Shown here one piece after another: positions 15,779 to 24,598 of a stretch of DNA of 32,011 nt. The stretch's first letter is position 1. Every line of letters starts with the position of its first letter. Origin of the DNA: an uncultured Prevotellaceae bacterium (GTDB lineage Bacteria; Bacteroidota; Bacteroidia; Bacteroidales; Bacteroidaceae); assembly GCA_900314985.1 (NCBI GenBank), contig OMXL01000039.1, positions 1 through 32,011 on the forward strand, given 5' to 3'. A program made the translations under genes and the position numbers. The notes beneath the pieces were generated by a model that did no database searches, was not told the DNA's origin, and saw only the letters and a list, made by a program, of their open reading frames with translations.

Positions 15779-16405
15779 ATGAGAAATACGATGATAAGAC
15801 TAAAAAACAAGCTGACGCACCCCTTCAATGGAGTGAGAGGCCTATGGTATAAACATTTCAACCGCTGGAAGTTTCGATTCCTGGGTGTTGAGCTTGGATT
15901 TGATTCTGATATTAGAAATAAGGTATATCTACAGATAGAAGAAGATGCGACAGTTTCCATCGGAGACCATTTCGCACTCTATAGTGGTGACAATCTAAGT
16001 CCTTTTTGCCACAACACGTATGCCAGCATCTGTGTTTATCCACATGCCCATCTCTCTATCGGTCACCATTCAGGCATGAGTGGCGGCATGATATGGGCAA
16101 CAGATAGCATTACCATTGGCAATTATGTAAACATCGGTGGAAATTGCAGCATCATAGATGGTGATATTCACAACCTAAGCTGGCAACAGCGTCGGAAAGA
16201 CCGTCAAGAAGTGATTCCCTACAACAAAGCAGCCATCGTCATAGAGGATGATGTATTGATTGGTGCCAATTGTAATATTCTTAAAGGAGTACACATCGGC
16301 GCACGCAGTATTATTGGTGCTGGTAGCGTCGTTACCAAAGATATTCCTGCTGACTGTATTGCTGCAGGTAACCCTTGCCGTATCATCAAGTCGTCAGTAT
16401 TATGA
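15779..16405 (+). CDS. Hexapeptide-repeat (LbH) acyltransferase
   Basis: A 208-residue acyltransferase of the left-handed beta-helix type, similar to WcaF/NodL-like O-acetyltransferases. Hexapeptide turns run through the middle (ITIGNYVNIGGNCSIIDG) and the C-terminal block IGAGSVVTKDIPADCIAAGNPCRII is diagnostic. It most likely acetylates a sugar of the repeat unit using acetyl-CoA. An ATG at 15722 would overlap the previous gene by 53 nt, so the ATG at 15779, 4 nt after the previous stop, is preferred (15791 is also possible). The stop overlaps the next start by 4 nt. Confidence 0.9.
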   Translation: MRNTMIRLKNKLTHPFNGVRGLWYKHFNRWKFRFLGVELGFDSDIRNKVYLQIEEDATVSIGDHFALYSGDNLSPFCHNTYASICVYPHAHLSIGHHSGMSGGMIWATDSITIGNYVNIGGNCSIIDGDIHNLSWQQRRKDRQEVIPYNKAAIVIEDDVLIGANCNILKGVHIGARSIIGAGSVVTKDIPADCIAAGNPCRIIKSSVL

Positions 16406-17118
16406 AACCTAAGATTAGTGTCATTACCATCTGCTATAATGCCGTTGACCTGATAGAAAAAACAATTCTATCTGTTCTTCATCAGTCATACGACAATATA
16501 GAATATATCATCATTGACGGAAATAGCACAGATGGTACTGTCGACATTATTCAAAAGTATGCCAATCAGCTCGCTTACTGGATTAGCGAACCCGATGGTG
16601 GCATTTTTGACGCGATGAATAAAGGTCTTGACCATGCTACAGGAGAATGGGTTAACTTCATGAATGCTGGCGACTGGTTTTATAGCGATGACGTTGTTGC
16701 TCAGATCTCCACAAATATGAGTAAAGAGCATACTATCATATATGGCAACACGCTCTATAGAAGAGAAAAAGGCGATGCAATAGAACAAGCTTGCGAACCT
16801 GCCTATATCAAGCGAAATATGCCTACCTGCCATCAGTCTTTCTTTGTTCGTACCCAATTGGCCAAAGAGATTGGTTTCGATATCCACTATCGCTATGCCG
16901 CAGACTACAACATGATGTACCTAATCTACAAGCGCTATGGTTTAGAGGGCATACAGCATAGGGACATCACTGTTTCCGCCTATGAGGCATTTGAAGGGCT
17001 CTCTATGGTTCATGCCAACGAGGTCTATAGAGAAACGCTTCATATCAGAGACAACTCGTTACATAAGTTCTGTGGTTACGTCAGATACTTTATCAAGAAA
17101 ATAATAGGAAGAAAATGA
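16402..17118 (+). CDS. Glycosyltransferase family 2
   Basis: A 238-residue GT-A fold inverting glycosyltransferase. The opening ISVITICYNAVDLIEKTILSVLHQSYDNIEYIIIDGNSTDGT is typical of GT2, and the WcaE-like segment EPDGGIFDAMNKGL...GEWVNFMNAGDWF (about residues 70-95) holds the metal-binding acidic residue. It should add one sugar in the cytoplasm. An upstream ATG at 16375 lies within the acetyltransferase gene; the ATG at 16402 overlaps its stop by ATGA and begins two residues before the family-typical strand. The gene ends with an ATGA overlap into the GT8 fusion gene. Confidence 0.92.
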   Translation: MKPKISVITICYNAVDLIEKTILSVLHQSYDNIEYIIIDGNSTDGTVDIIQKYANQLAYWISEPDGGIFDAMNKGLDHATGEWVNFMNAGDWFYSDDVVAQISTNMSKEHTIIYGNTLYRREKGDAIEQACEPAYIKRNMPTCHQSFFVRTQLAKEIGFDIHYRYAADYNMMYLIYKRYGLEGIQHRDITVSAYEAFEGLSMVHANEVYRETLHIRDNSLHKFCGYVRYFIKKIIGRK

Positions 17119-19760
17119 ATCTATTACTCACCTTCGACAACAACTATTCCCAACATGCCGGTGTGGTTATGGCTTCTTTTCTAGCTAATCATACTGGAAT
17201 ACATTCATTCTATGTCATCTCTGATAGTATCAGCGAGGACAACCAGAAATTGCTACACAGCATTGTCTCTTCCTATCATTGCCAGCTATCGTTCTATTTC
17301 GTCAATGTAGACATTGTAAAACAGTTTCCCATTGGACAAGGAACAGCCAACACCTATGTGTCTATTGCTACCTATTTCAGACTTTTCATCACTGAAGTGC
17401 TCCCTGAGTCAATAGATCGGATATTATACCTGGACTGCGACATCGTTATTGACAAATCCATTGAGGAGATCTGGCACCACACATTCTCAGAGAATCATTG
17501 TATCTATGCACTGGAAGAGGCACCTGTATTGGCTGCCAATGGTTGCAAACGCCTACATTATGATACATCTTTCTCCTACTTTAATGCAGGCGTCTTGCTC
17601 ATAGACTTGAAGGGATTGAGAAAAGTGTATAACTTTCCATCTGCTATCAACTTCATCAAGACGAATGACATCAAATTCCATGATCAGGATGTCTTAAACG
17701 GAATGCTCTATGACAAAAAGCAGTTTATGCCGCTGAAGTATAACGTCATGGATTCTTTCCTTATCAAGAATGCAAAACTTCCTGAGCGCTATCTGCATCA
17801 GGAAGAAGCTCTCTTTCAACCAGCTATCATACACTTCTCTGGTCCTATTAAACCATGGCATAGAGAAAGTAAAAATCCATATACTGACAGATACTACTAT
17901 TATCTCCGACAGACCCCCTGGAAAGACTATATTCCAGTACACAAATACCAGACCTTGAAAGGGAAAAGCATCTATTTATTGAAACGAATTGCGAAATGGC
18001 TATTAGAAGCATTTCGAATCAAGCATTATAGCTTTATTTCTCTTACCTATTCCTTCATTGCAATACTATTGTCAATCACAACACTCACGTCGGCACAGAA
18101 CAATCCTTCTGCTCTTACTGATTCCATCAGCAAGGCTGTTAAGGCATACCCTTCCAATAGTCCTGATTTGTACAAGGCATTGTACCATATTCACCTACTC
18201 GCACAGAAAAAGAATACACCTATTACATACCCGGACTACGTGTCTGGAAATAGTAACAAAACCATTGAACTGACCATTACAGGAAAGGAAGAGCCCCTCC
18301 CCCTTTCGGAGCAGACAGACTTCAATGGATGGACTTTCAAGATAACGACTGATGAAACTGCCAAAAACGAGAGCACATTGTTTCGCATGTCAAGGAATTC
18401 CCTTGGCATAAACAATACCATCAGCAAAACAATGATAGACAAAGGCGACTTTAGGAACGTTGAAGAGCTCAAAGACGGCTTGAGGATATTAATAATTCAT
18501 GATACAACTCCTTGGACTTATCGACACGATACGCCAGAAACCTATTTCCCCAATGGAAAGCCAGGAACGCCATGGCAAGACTGGGACTATACTGACCAGC
18601 GGAAGAAGTATCGTGATGACATTCTATTCATCAAAGATGGAATAGCTCAAAATAAGCCTATTGCCCCATATAATACTTCGGCCTCATCACCTACATATAA
18701 GTATGTGAAGATTAACGACCAACAGTCTGTTTTTAAGAATATCACCCTGGAATGTTCATCTCAGTGCAAAAAGACGATTAAACTACTAACCATCACGAAT
18801 ACCAACAACCTGCTCATATCTCATATCAAGGTCATCATTCCAAAAGACATCTCGTTATACAACTGCTCAAGCATAACCCTCATCAATGTCACCAATGCTA
18901 CCATCCAAGATTACACCATTGAGAACACCTTCTCAAAGATTAACCAATGGGGCTATGGACTGGACATGAATAACGTTTGGAATATTGACATTATTCGCAT
19001 GAATGCCACAACACCACTTTGGGGAGTGATTGGAAACAACAATGTGAATACGGCACGACTGAGAGACTGTGCTATCAATCGTTTTGATATCCATTGCTAT
19101 GGACGAGATATTAGCTGTGGTAACTGCATCTTCAAAAACGACAACTATCTCAAGGAAGTAAAAGATGCAAAGTATGCAGGAAACCTCAAAGAAAAGAATT
19201 ATCATATCTACAATAGGTTTTCATCGCTCTATGGTACTCTGACGTACGAAAATTGTACCTTCGATGGTTTCTACCCGTTCCTGACGGATTATGCCTATAA
19301 CATCTATACTGGCTGTGATGTCGTGTTCAGGAACTGCACCATGAACATCTATCAGAGTAAGTATGCCTATCTTTTTAAAATGGGTTTCTGGGGGGCTCCA
19401 ACTAATCAACGAGCAGAACACAGAAAACGTTGTTTCCATAATGTGCAGATAGACGGCATGACATTTCGCCTGAACAAAGGGATATCCAATATTTATATGT
19501 TCTATCTATTAGACCGTTATGATTTGGACAGGGGAAAGATTAAAGAAAAAATTCACTACACATCATCCATACAACTGAACAACATAAGAATGGAGGACTT
19601 GTCTGGAAATTCACAAAACGATGCCAGACTGAAAGAAATGAATATTGACTCCAAAAACATAAAATACGCCCAAAGAGTGCGAAGAGTCATCAACAATAAG
19701 AAATATGAGAAATCCTATAGGAGGATTGACGATGGAACAAGAATTGACTATCACAACTGA
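17115..19760 (+). CDS. GT8 glycosyltransferase fused via an internal signal peptide to a beta-helix exoprotein
   Basis: An 881-residue two-part protein in one uninterrupted frame. Residues 1 to about 290 are a full GT8 domain: VVMASFLANH near the start, DxD in LYLDCDIVID (Asp107/Asp109), FNAGVLLIDL, HDQDVLN and the end motif HFSGPIKPWH. A basic stretch (KRIAKWLLEAFRIK) and a hydrophobic core (about 306-324) then form what looks like a complete type I signal peptide ending TSA|Q at 327/328. Residues 328-881 have the repeating short-strand pattern of a right-handed parallel beta-helix (SSITLINVTNATIQDYTIENTF; LTYENCTFDGF; VVFRNCTMNIY), as in pectate-lyase-like and epimerase-like polysaccharide enzymes. 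GT8 enzymes normally stop after about 300 residues. No ATG lies near the junction; the codon where a separate gene would begin is ATC (Ile302), and an in-frame TTG is at 17979. The architecture is seen directly; the function is inferred. Confidence 0.85.
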   Translation: MNLLLTFDNNYSQHAGVVMASFLANHTGIHSFYVISDSISEDNQKLLHSIVSSYHCQLSFYFVNVDIVKQFPIGQGTANTYVSIATYFRLFITEVLPESIDRILYLDCDIVIDKSIEEIWHHTFSENHCIYALEEAPVLAANGCKRLHYDTSFSYFNAGVLLIDLKGLRKVYNFPSAINFIKTNDIKFHDQDVLNGMLYDKKQFMPLKYNVMDSFLIKNAKLPERYLHQEEALFQPAIIHFSGPIKPWHRESKNPYTDRYYYYLRQTPWKDYIPVHKYQTLKGKSIYLLKRIAKWLLEAFRIKHYSFISLTYSFIAILLSITTLTSAQNNPSALTDSISKAVKAYPSNSPDLYKALYHIHLLAQKKNTPITYPDYVSGNSNKTIELTITGKEEPLPLSEQTDFNGWTFKITTDETAKNESTLFRMSRNSLGINNTISKTMIDKGDFRNVEELKDGLRILIIHDTTPWTYRHDTPETYFPNGKPGTPWQDWDYTDQRKKYRDDILFIKDGIAQNKPIAPYNTSASSPTYKYVKINDQQSVFKNITLECSSQCKKTIKLLTITNTNNLLISHIKVIIPKDISLYNCSSITLINVTNATIQDYTIENTFSKINQWGYGLDMNNVWNIDIIRMNATTPLWGVIGNNNVNTARLRDCAINRFDIHCYGRDISCGNCIFKNDNYLKEVKDAKYAGNLKEKNYHIYNRFSSLYGTLTYENCTFDGFYPFLTDYAYNIYTGCDVVFRNCTMNIYQSKYAYLFKMGFWGAPTNQRAEHRKRCFHNVQIDGMTFRLNKGISNIYMFYLLDRYDLDRGKIKEKIHYTSSIQLNNIRMEDLSGNSQNDARLKEMNIDSKNIKYAQRVRRVINNKKYEKSYRRIDDGTRIDYHN

Positions 19761-19766
19761 GAATAA

Positions 19767-20855
19767 ATGATGAGAATTGCCGTTGACTGTCGACTGATAG
19801 GCCAAAGTGGTATTGGCACCTTTATCGAGAATGTGGTATGCCACATGGTAGAATTGCCTAACACAGATTTCGTGCTCATAGGCAACCGCAAGATGTTAGC
19901 ACAATATGCTGAACATCCTAACTGCACAATAGTAGAATGCTGTTATGGTAGCTTCACGCTACAGGAGCTATTGCATTTCCCTACAAAGGAGGTGAATCGC
20001 TGTGACGTATTCTATACGCCCAATTTCAACATCCCCATGGGCATCCGTATACCTATCTACGCCACCATTCACGATATTGTCTTTTTCGATACGGAGAAGT
20101 TTGGTTCTACCCTCCACCGCATGGCATTACGCTGGTATATCAAGCGAGCATTGCGCATGGCTCAAGGTGTGTTTACTGTCAGCAATTTCTCACGTCAGCG
20201 CATCCAACAATATTTTCATACGAACCGTCCCATTAAAGTGGTCTGTAATGGACTGAGCAGTGAATTGCTAGCGTATAAAAAGACACATACCCTACCAACA
20301 GAGCGTTCTGGACTCGTCTATTTAGGCAATATTAAACGCTACAAAGGACTCCATATACTTTGGCAGGCTTACCAACAGCTGCTGAGCAAAGGTCAAGAAA
20401 CACCAACGTTAACGATTATCGGTCGTATGGATTTCCGCACAAAGGACGATGAGATGCTACAAACAATACTTGCCAACAAAGACAAGATTAAGATGGTGTC
20501 TGATGCGAGTAACCAACAGGTTTACGAATTATTATCGAAGGCATCCTGCTTGGTGTCTCCATCACTCTACGAGGGTTTTGGTATTCCACCACTGGAAGCC
20601 ATGAGTCTGGGTACCCCAGTCATCCTGTCTGACATCCCAGTATATAAAGAGGTATATAGCACCTTCCCTGTGACCTACTTTAAAGCAGGAGATGCCAATG
20701 ATCTCTATCAGAAACTGCAACAGCTACCCTCGTCACCCATTCATATTGACGAACAAATAGCCTCAACGTATACTTATGAGAAAACAGCAAGAATGATTAT
20801 GCAAGAACTTGCTGGTACAACTCCAGACAACGGTCAATCATTCGAGTCTTTTTAA
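19767..20855 (+). CDS. Glycosyltransferase family 4 (mannosyltransferase-like)
   Basis: A 362-residue GT-B fold glycosyltransferase. It opens RIAVDCRLIGQSGIGTFIENV, the start typical of WbaZ/MtfB-like mannosyltransferases; IHDIVFFDTEKFG and VFTVSNFSRQRI mark the N-terminal domain, and the C-terminal motif SLYEGFGIPPLEAM carries the two conserved Glu residues. It starts 6 nt after the fusion gene and is the last plus-strand gene of the operon. Its final 59 nt overlap, tail to tail, the end of the reverse-strand GT4 gene. Donor sugar is not determinable; mannose is only suggested by the resemblance. Confidence 0.9.
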   Translation: MMRIAVDCRLIGQSGIGTFIENVVCHMVELPNTDFVLIGNRKMLAQYAEHPNCTIVECCYGSFTLQELLHFPTKEVNRCDVFYTPNFNIPMGIRIPIYATIHDIVFFDTEKFGSTLHRMALRWYIKRALRMAQGVFTVSNFSRQRIQQYFHTNRPIKVVCNGLSSELLAYKKTHTLPTERSGLVYLGNIKRYKGLHILWQAYQQLLSKGQETPTLTIIGRMDFRTKDDEMLQTILANKDKIKMVSDASNQQVYELLSKASCLVSPSLYEGFGIPPLEAMSLGTPVILSDIPVYKEVYSTFPVTYFKAGDANDLYQKLQQLPSSPIHIDEQIASTYTYEKTARMIMQELAGTTPDNGQSFESF

Positions 20856-21909
20856 AATACTCGACAAAACGGCTTTGGGCCCCTGCCGAGTAGGTATAAT
20901 AAAGTGACTTGTCCTCCACAATACGACGGATGGCATCAGCCAGAGCCTGTCCATTCTCAGGCTCAACCACCAAACCGGAGTAGTTATCTTTATTGACCCA
21001 GGGTACACCACTACCTTCGATGTTACAACTTACAACGGGTTTGCCACAAGACATCGCCTCAATTTGTACGATGGCAAAAGCCTCTGTCTTCATGATACTG
21101 CTAAGGCAGTAGATATCACACGCACCATAGTAAGCAGCTAAGTCGTCATCCGGCACACGTCCCAGCAACTTCACGCGACTGCCGAGATGGTTAACATCTA
21201 TCTGTTTCTTGAGTTCGTCATGAAGAGCTCCAGAGCCGCCTATCAGTACAACATAACTATCGTCCAAATACTTGGCTGCATCTATGAGATAACGATAACC
21301 TTTATAGTGAACAAGGCGTCCCAAAGAGAATACAATCTTCTTACCCTCATACTTCTGACGAATTTCTGCCACACGCGCAGCATCAGGCTTGAGAGCATCG
21401 ATACCAATGGGTAAGACAGTACATTTCTCTTGTACATCTTCCAAATAGGAAGACTGGGCCAAATAAACAGGTGTAGTGCCGACAATCAGATCTGCTCTAC
21501 GAATCAACCACTTCTGTAAAGGCAAATAAAGACTTAAAAGCTTTTTCTGTTTGACAATATCACTATGCCAATGGAGCACCACCTTACCTTGATATCCAGA
21601 AAGCCTCAAAGCCAATGCAGCCATCGGATCAGGATGGTGCACATGAATAATGTCATACTCAGAGGCTATCATCCGCAGATGGGAAACCATCGCAGGCGAC
21701 ACCATCGTGGCATACTTTTTAATCCATGTTTTTGTGCAAAAAATACGATTCTGATTGGTAATGGTAACAGTCTGGCTACCCTCTCCGTCGTAGGCGCACA
21801 ACATATCACAGGGAATGTCTCGCTCTGACAATCCCACTAACAGGTCGTACATTACTTTCTCGACACCGCCACCAACAGGATAAAATTTACCTAACTGAAG
21901 TATCTTCAT
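20797..21909 (-). CDS. Glycosyltransferase family 4 in reverse orientation
   Basis: A 370-residue GT4 enzyme. MKILQLGKFYPVGGGVEKVMYDLLVGL is the classical N-terminus; the reading frame extends 24 codons upstream (to 21981) but that stretch overlaps the promoter and lacks family similarity, so ATG 21909 is used. HVHHPDPMAALAL lies in the acceptor domain, SLGRLVHYKGYRYLI starts the donor domain, and KTEAFAIVQIEAM is the E-x7-E motif. It is transcribed against the operon from its own strong promoter only about 16 nt upstream, giving a very short leader. Its 3' end overlaps the convergent GT4 gene by 59 nt. It presumably contributes one linkage of the same polymer but can be regulated separately. 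Confidence 0.92.
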   Translation of the reverse strand: MKILQLGKFYPVGGGVEKVMYDLLVGLSERDIPCDMLCAYDGEGSQTVTITNQNRIFCTKTWIKKYATMVSPAMVSHLRMIASEYDIIHVHHPDPMAALALRLSGYQGKVVLHWHSDIVKQKKLLSLYLPLQKWLIRRADLIVGTTPVYLAQSSYLEDVQEKCTVLPIGIDALKPDAARVAEIRQKYEGKKIVFSLGRLVHYKGYRYLIDAAKYLDDSYVVLIGGSGALHDELKKQIDVNHLGSRVKLLGRVPDDDLAAYYGACDIYCLSSIMKTEAFAIVQIEAMSCGKPVVSCNIEGSGVPWVNKDNYSGLVVEPENGQALADAIRRIVEDKSLYYTYSAGAQSRFVEYFKKTRMIDRCLELYQQVLA

Positions 21910-21924
21910 GTGCAAATCGGGGTG

Positions 21925-21955
21925 CAAAGGTAGCATAAATCGAGCGAAAAACAAA
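21925..21955 (-). promoter_or_regulatory. Promoter of the reverse GT4 gene
   Basis: On the minus strand TTTG (21952-21955) and TACCTTTG (21925-21932) are separated by 19 nt, a full consensus match. The -7 box ends 15 nt before the ATG, implying a leader of under about 10 nt. Confidence 0.88.
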
Positions 21956-22091
21956 ATAAAAAAGCAGTTATTTTCATTCAAGAGACACTGGCAATGGCAA
22001 TTACTGGAAAAAAAATAAAGAGCACATACAATAAACTGCCACAGGCATACGTTCTATAATCAAAAAAGAAGAACACCGACGACAATAGTTC

Positions 22092-22721
22092 ATGAAACAA
22101 GAGTATACGTATATTTATGATGGAATGACCGCTTTCGAAAAGGAAGTCAAACGGTGGTGCGATTTTCTGACTGCCCTTGTCTGTATCATTCTATTCTCTC
22201 CTCTCTTTTTGCTCTGCTATATTGCCATCAAGCGCGACAATGATGGACCGGTTATCTATAAGCAGATTCGTATCGGGCGTTTTGGACGTCCATTCTATAT
22301 CTATAAATTCCGCAGCATGGTTGTCGATGCAGAGAAAGAAGGCAAGCCACAATTGTGGAACGCCAAGACCGACCGCCGACTGACCAAGACTGGCAAATTC
22401 CTGCGCGACCATCACCTTGACGAACTGCCTCAGTTCTGGAATGTACTGGTGGGCGATATGTCGTTTGTAGGGCCTCGTCCTGAACGTAAGTTCTACATCA
22501 GACAAATCATGGAGCATGATCCTCGCTACGAGTGCCTCTATCAGATTCGACCAGGTATTACGTCGATGGCAACCATCTATAACGGTTATACCGACACGAT
22601 GGAGAAAATGCTGAAACGCTTGGAGATGGATTTGGAATATTTAGAGAATCGCTCATGGTGGCTGGATATCAAGATTGTAGTACTCACCTTCCTCAACATC
22701 GCATTCGGCAAGAAATTCTAA
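22092..22721 (+). CDS. Priming polyprenyl-phosphate sugar-1-phosphate transferase
   Basis: A 209-residue monotopic phosphoglycosyl transferase (Bac_transf family; short form, like the catalytic part of WcaJ or PglC). It transfers a sugar-1-phosphate from a UDP-sugar to undecaprenyl phosphate, the first membrane step of repeat-unit synthesis. A hydrophobic membrane segment is at about 23-46, followed by IYKFRSM (71-76), the catalytic Asp-Glu pair in HLDELPQ (Asp110, Glu111) and GDMSFVGPRPE (121-131). The four N-terminal TM helices of WcaJ are absent. The 182-nt gap before it contains no TAnnTTTG box on the plus strand, so its promoter is unclear. The Wzi-like gene follows after 4 nt. Confidence 0.93.
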   Translation: MKQEYTYIYDGMTAFEKEVKRWCDFLTALVCIILFSPLFLLCYIAIKRDNDGPVIYKQIRIGRFGRPFYIYKFRSMVVDAEKEGKPQLWNAKTDRRLTKTGKFLRDHHLDELPQFWNVLVGDMSFVGPRPERKFYIRQIMEHDPRYECLYQIRPGITSMATIYNGYTDTMEKMLKRLEMDLEYLENRSWWLDIKIVVLTFLNIAFGKKF

Positions 22722-22725
22722 ACCC

Positions 22726-24222
22726 ATGAAGAGAGCGCTGCACATAGCAATAGGAACACTGTTGGCTGTCAGCATACAGGCTCAAGAGACCTCGAAGACT
22801 GAGGTGACCTATGACTTGACAGCAGAGACGGCAGTAGGAACGGGCGATTTTACCGCTTATCAACTGGTCAGCAACCGCCACCATGTATTGTCGACAAGAG
22901 CTAACACTGGCTATGTAAGAGGAGCGCTAAACGTGAGGCATCCATTAGGCAATGATTTCCTGCTGTCAGGGGGAGTCGATGCGATCGCATCTGTACATGC
23001 CGATCATAAAGCTTATCTGCAGCAATGCTTTGCCAACCTTCAATGGAAAGGATTTTATGTAGAGGCTGGTATCCGTGAGCAGAAGCCCGTCCTGAGGAAT
23101 AGTCAGTTGTCTGTCGGTCATTTTTCCAAAGGCATCAACGCCAAGCCTGTGCCACAGCTACACATTGGCACCAATGACTTCTGGACTATACCATATACCA
23201 AAGGATGGCTGCAAATGCATTTTGATGGTGGCTATGGCAAATTCATGGATAATGGATATCGTGAAGATGGTTTTTATAAGGCTGAGGATGTCAATCCTGG
23301 CTACACGACAGGAGCATATTATCACCAAAAGCATCTCTACTTTCGTACTAATCCTGAAAAGCGTTTCTTCGTCACAGCAGGCATAGAGCATGTTGCCCAA
23401 TTTGCTGGCACGAACTACGCTAAAAAGGATGGTGTCCTCACTGCCAGCAGAAAGTCTGCAAATCTGAAGGCCTTCTGGAACGTCATACTACCCCTAGGTG
23501 ACAGTCAATATTTTGAAAACGACGCCATAGAAGATTGGATTTATGGCAATCACCTCGGTTCTATGACTGTCCAACTGGGTTGGAACATCAATTGTAACAA
23601 CTTGCTTCAAATATATTATGACGACCCCTTCGAGGACGGTTCTGGAATGCGTAAGAGCAACGGATGGGATGGTTTGTGGGGCATAGAATATACCAATAAG
23701 GCACCTGGTCGCCAATGGGTACGTGGTGCCGTGATAGAGTATTTCCAAAGCACTAACCAGTCTGGCCCATTGCATTACGACCGTGGTGACTATCCAGAAC
23801 CGATCCGCAGCCAAATTACCGACCTCGTGACAGGAATCGATGATTACTACAATCACCTATTCTACAGTGGTTATGTCTACTACGGCATGACGCCAGGCAT
23901 CGCCCTCATCACGTCACCTATTTATAATAAGGATGGCTATAATGGTTATTGCGACAATCGTATCAAGGCATGGCATCTGGCCGTCAATGGTGAGGTCACT
24001 GACCATATCTCGTATCTAGTAAAAGGCTCATACCAAGAAGGATGGGGAACATACCATCAGCCAATCTACCCCAAGCGTCACTCCTTCGATGCCATGCTAC
24101 AAGGTACCTATACCAAGGGGCCATGGCAGATGTCGGCAGCATGGGCTTTTGACAAGGGCAACATCTATGGTGATTGCTCAACGTTTAACCTTAAAATCAA
24201 CTATCATGGCAAGATACTTTAA
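22726..24222 (+). CDS. Wzi-like capsule assembly outer-membrane protein
   Basis: A 498-residue predicted outer-membrane beta-barrel of the Wzi capsule-assembly family. The signal peptide MKRALHIAIGTLLAVSIQA|Q ends at residue 19. The mature sequence is made of alternating aromatic/polar strands (WKGFYVEAGIREQKP, KHLYFRTNP, GSMTVQLGWNI), contains the DDPFEDGSGMRKSNGWDGLWGIEY segment typical of this family in Bacteroidota, and ends with a strand whose last residues are hydrophobic. In E. coli K30, Wzi binds capsule at the cell surface. Here it should help retain the polymer made by the operon. It overlaps the downstream lipoprotein gene by 17 nt. Confidence 0.88.
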   Translation: MKRALHIAIGTLLAVSIQAQETSKTEVTYDLTAETAVGTGDFTAYQLVSNRHHVLSTRANTGYVRGALNVRHPLGNDFLLSGGVDAIASVHADHKAYLQQCFANLQWKGFYVEAGIREQKPVLRNSQLSVGHFSKGINAKPVPQLHIGTNDFWTIPYTKGWLQMHFDGGYGKFMDNGYREDGFYKAEDVNPGYTTGAYYHQKHLYFRTNPEKRFFVTAGIEHVAQFAGTNYAKKDGVLTASRKSANLKAFWNVILPLGDSQYFENDAIEDWIYGNHLGSMTVQLGWNINCNNLLQIYYDDPFEDGSGMRKSNGWDGLWGIEYTNKAPGRQWVRGAVIEYFQSTNQSGPLHYDRGDYPEPIRSQITDLVTGIDDYYNHLFYSGYVYYGMTPGIALITSPIYNKDGYNGYCDNRIKAWHLAVNGEVTDHISYLVKGSYQEGWGTYHQPIYPKRHSFDAMLQGTYTKGPWQMSAAWAFDKGNIYGDCSTFNLKINYHGKIL

Positions 24223-24598
24223 GTTTTTAGCTATTGGTGTACTATTCACTATTCACTATTCACTATTCACTTCTTGTCAAGAGGGTGGAGATGCTGGTGA
24301 TTTGTTGGGTCAATGGCGACTGACGGAAAAGACAGATATGTATGTAAGCTTCTCAGGAACTATCACACAGTTCCGCAAGAATAATGGGCAAGCAGTCTTT
24401 GCCAAGTTCCAGCATGTAGGCGACAGCCTGTTCATGCAATGCTCATCAATCTATCAGGAGAAGTCAGACACCGTCATGGTAGAGGACGAATATGGCATGA
24501 AGCCATTCACCAATATCCGTGTAAAGATTGAAGCGTTAGATGCCGACCGCTTGCTACTCAGCAAAGACGGTCGACACTGGACGCTTGAGAAATACTAA
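24206..24598 (+). CDS. Small lipocalin-like lipoprotein with repeat-derived signal peptide
   Basis: A 130-residue predicted lipoprotein. The signal peptide MARYFKFLAIGVLFTIHYSL ends FTSC, with Cys24 as lipidation site. Much of its hydrophobic part (TIHYSLF) is encoded by a 7-bp tandem repeat. The mature domain opens LLGQWRLTEKTDMYVSFSGTITQF and ends LLSKDGRHWTLEKY, a pattern seen in small lipocalin-like Bacteroidota lipoproteins; no function is assigned. The reading frame stays open upstream to 24089, inside the Wzi gene, but the ATG at 24206 gives the proper signal peptide. Its stop codon directly abuts the stop of the reverse-strand hydrolase with no base between. Confidence 0.75.
   Translation: MARYFKFLAIGVLFTIHYSLFTSCQEGGDAGDLLGQWRLTEKTDMYVSFSGTITQFRKNNGQAVFAKFQHVGDSLFMQCSSIYQEKSDTVMVEDEYGMKPFTNIRVKIEALDADRLLLSKDGRHWTLEKY
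24241..24268. repeat. Four-unit heptad repeat (actattc) within a signal peptide
   Basis: Four perfect actattc units (28 bp) are followed by a partial fifth (act). They encode residues about 12-22 of the lipoprotein that starts at 24206. Confidence 0.95.

Noticed and set aside
21910-21981. N-terminal extension of the reverse GT4 gene
   Set aside because: The extension overlaps a consensus promoter and lacks similarity to GT4 starts; MKILQLGKFYP at 21909 is the family start.
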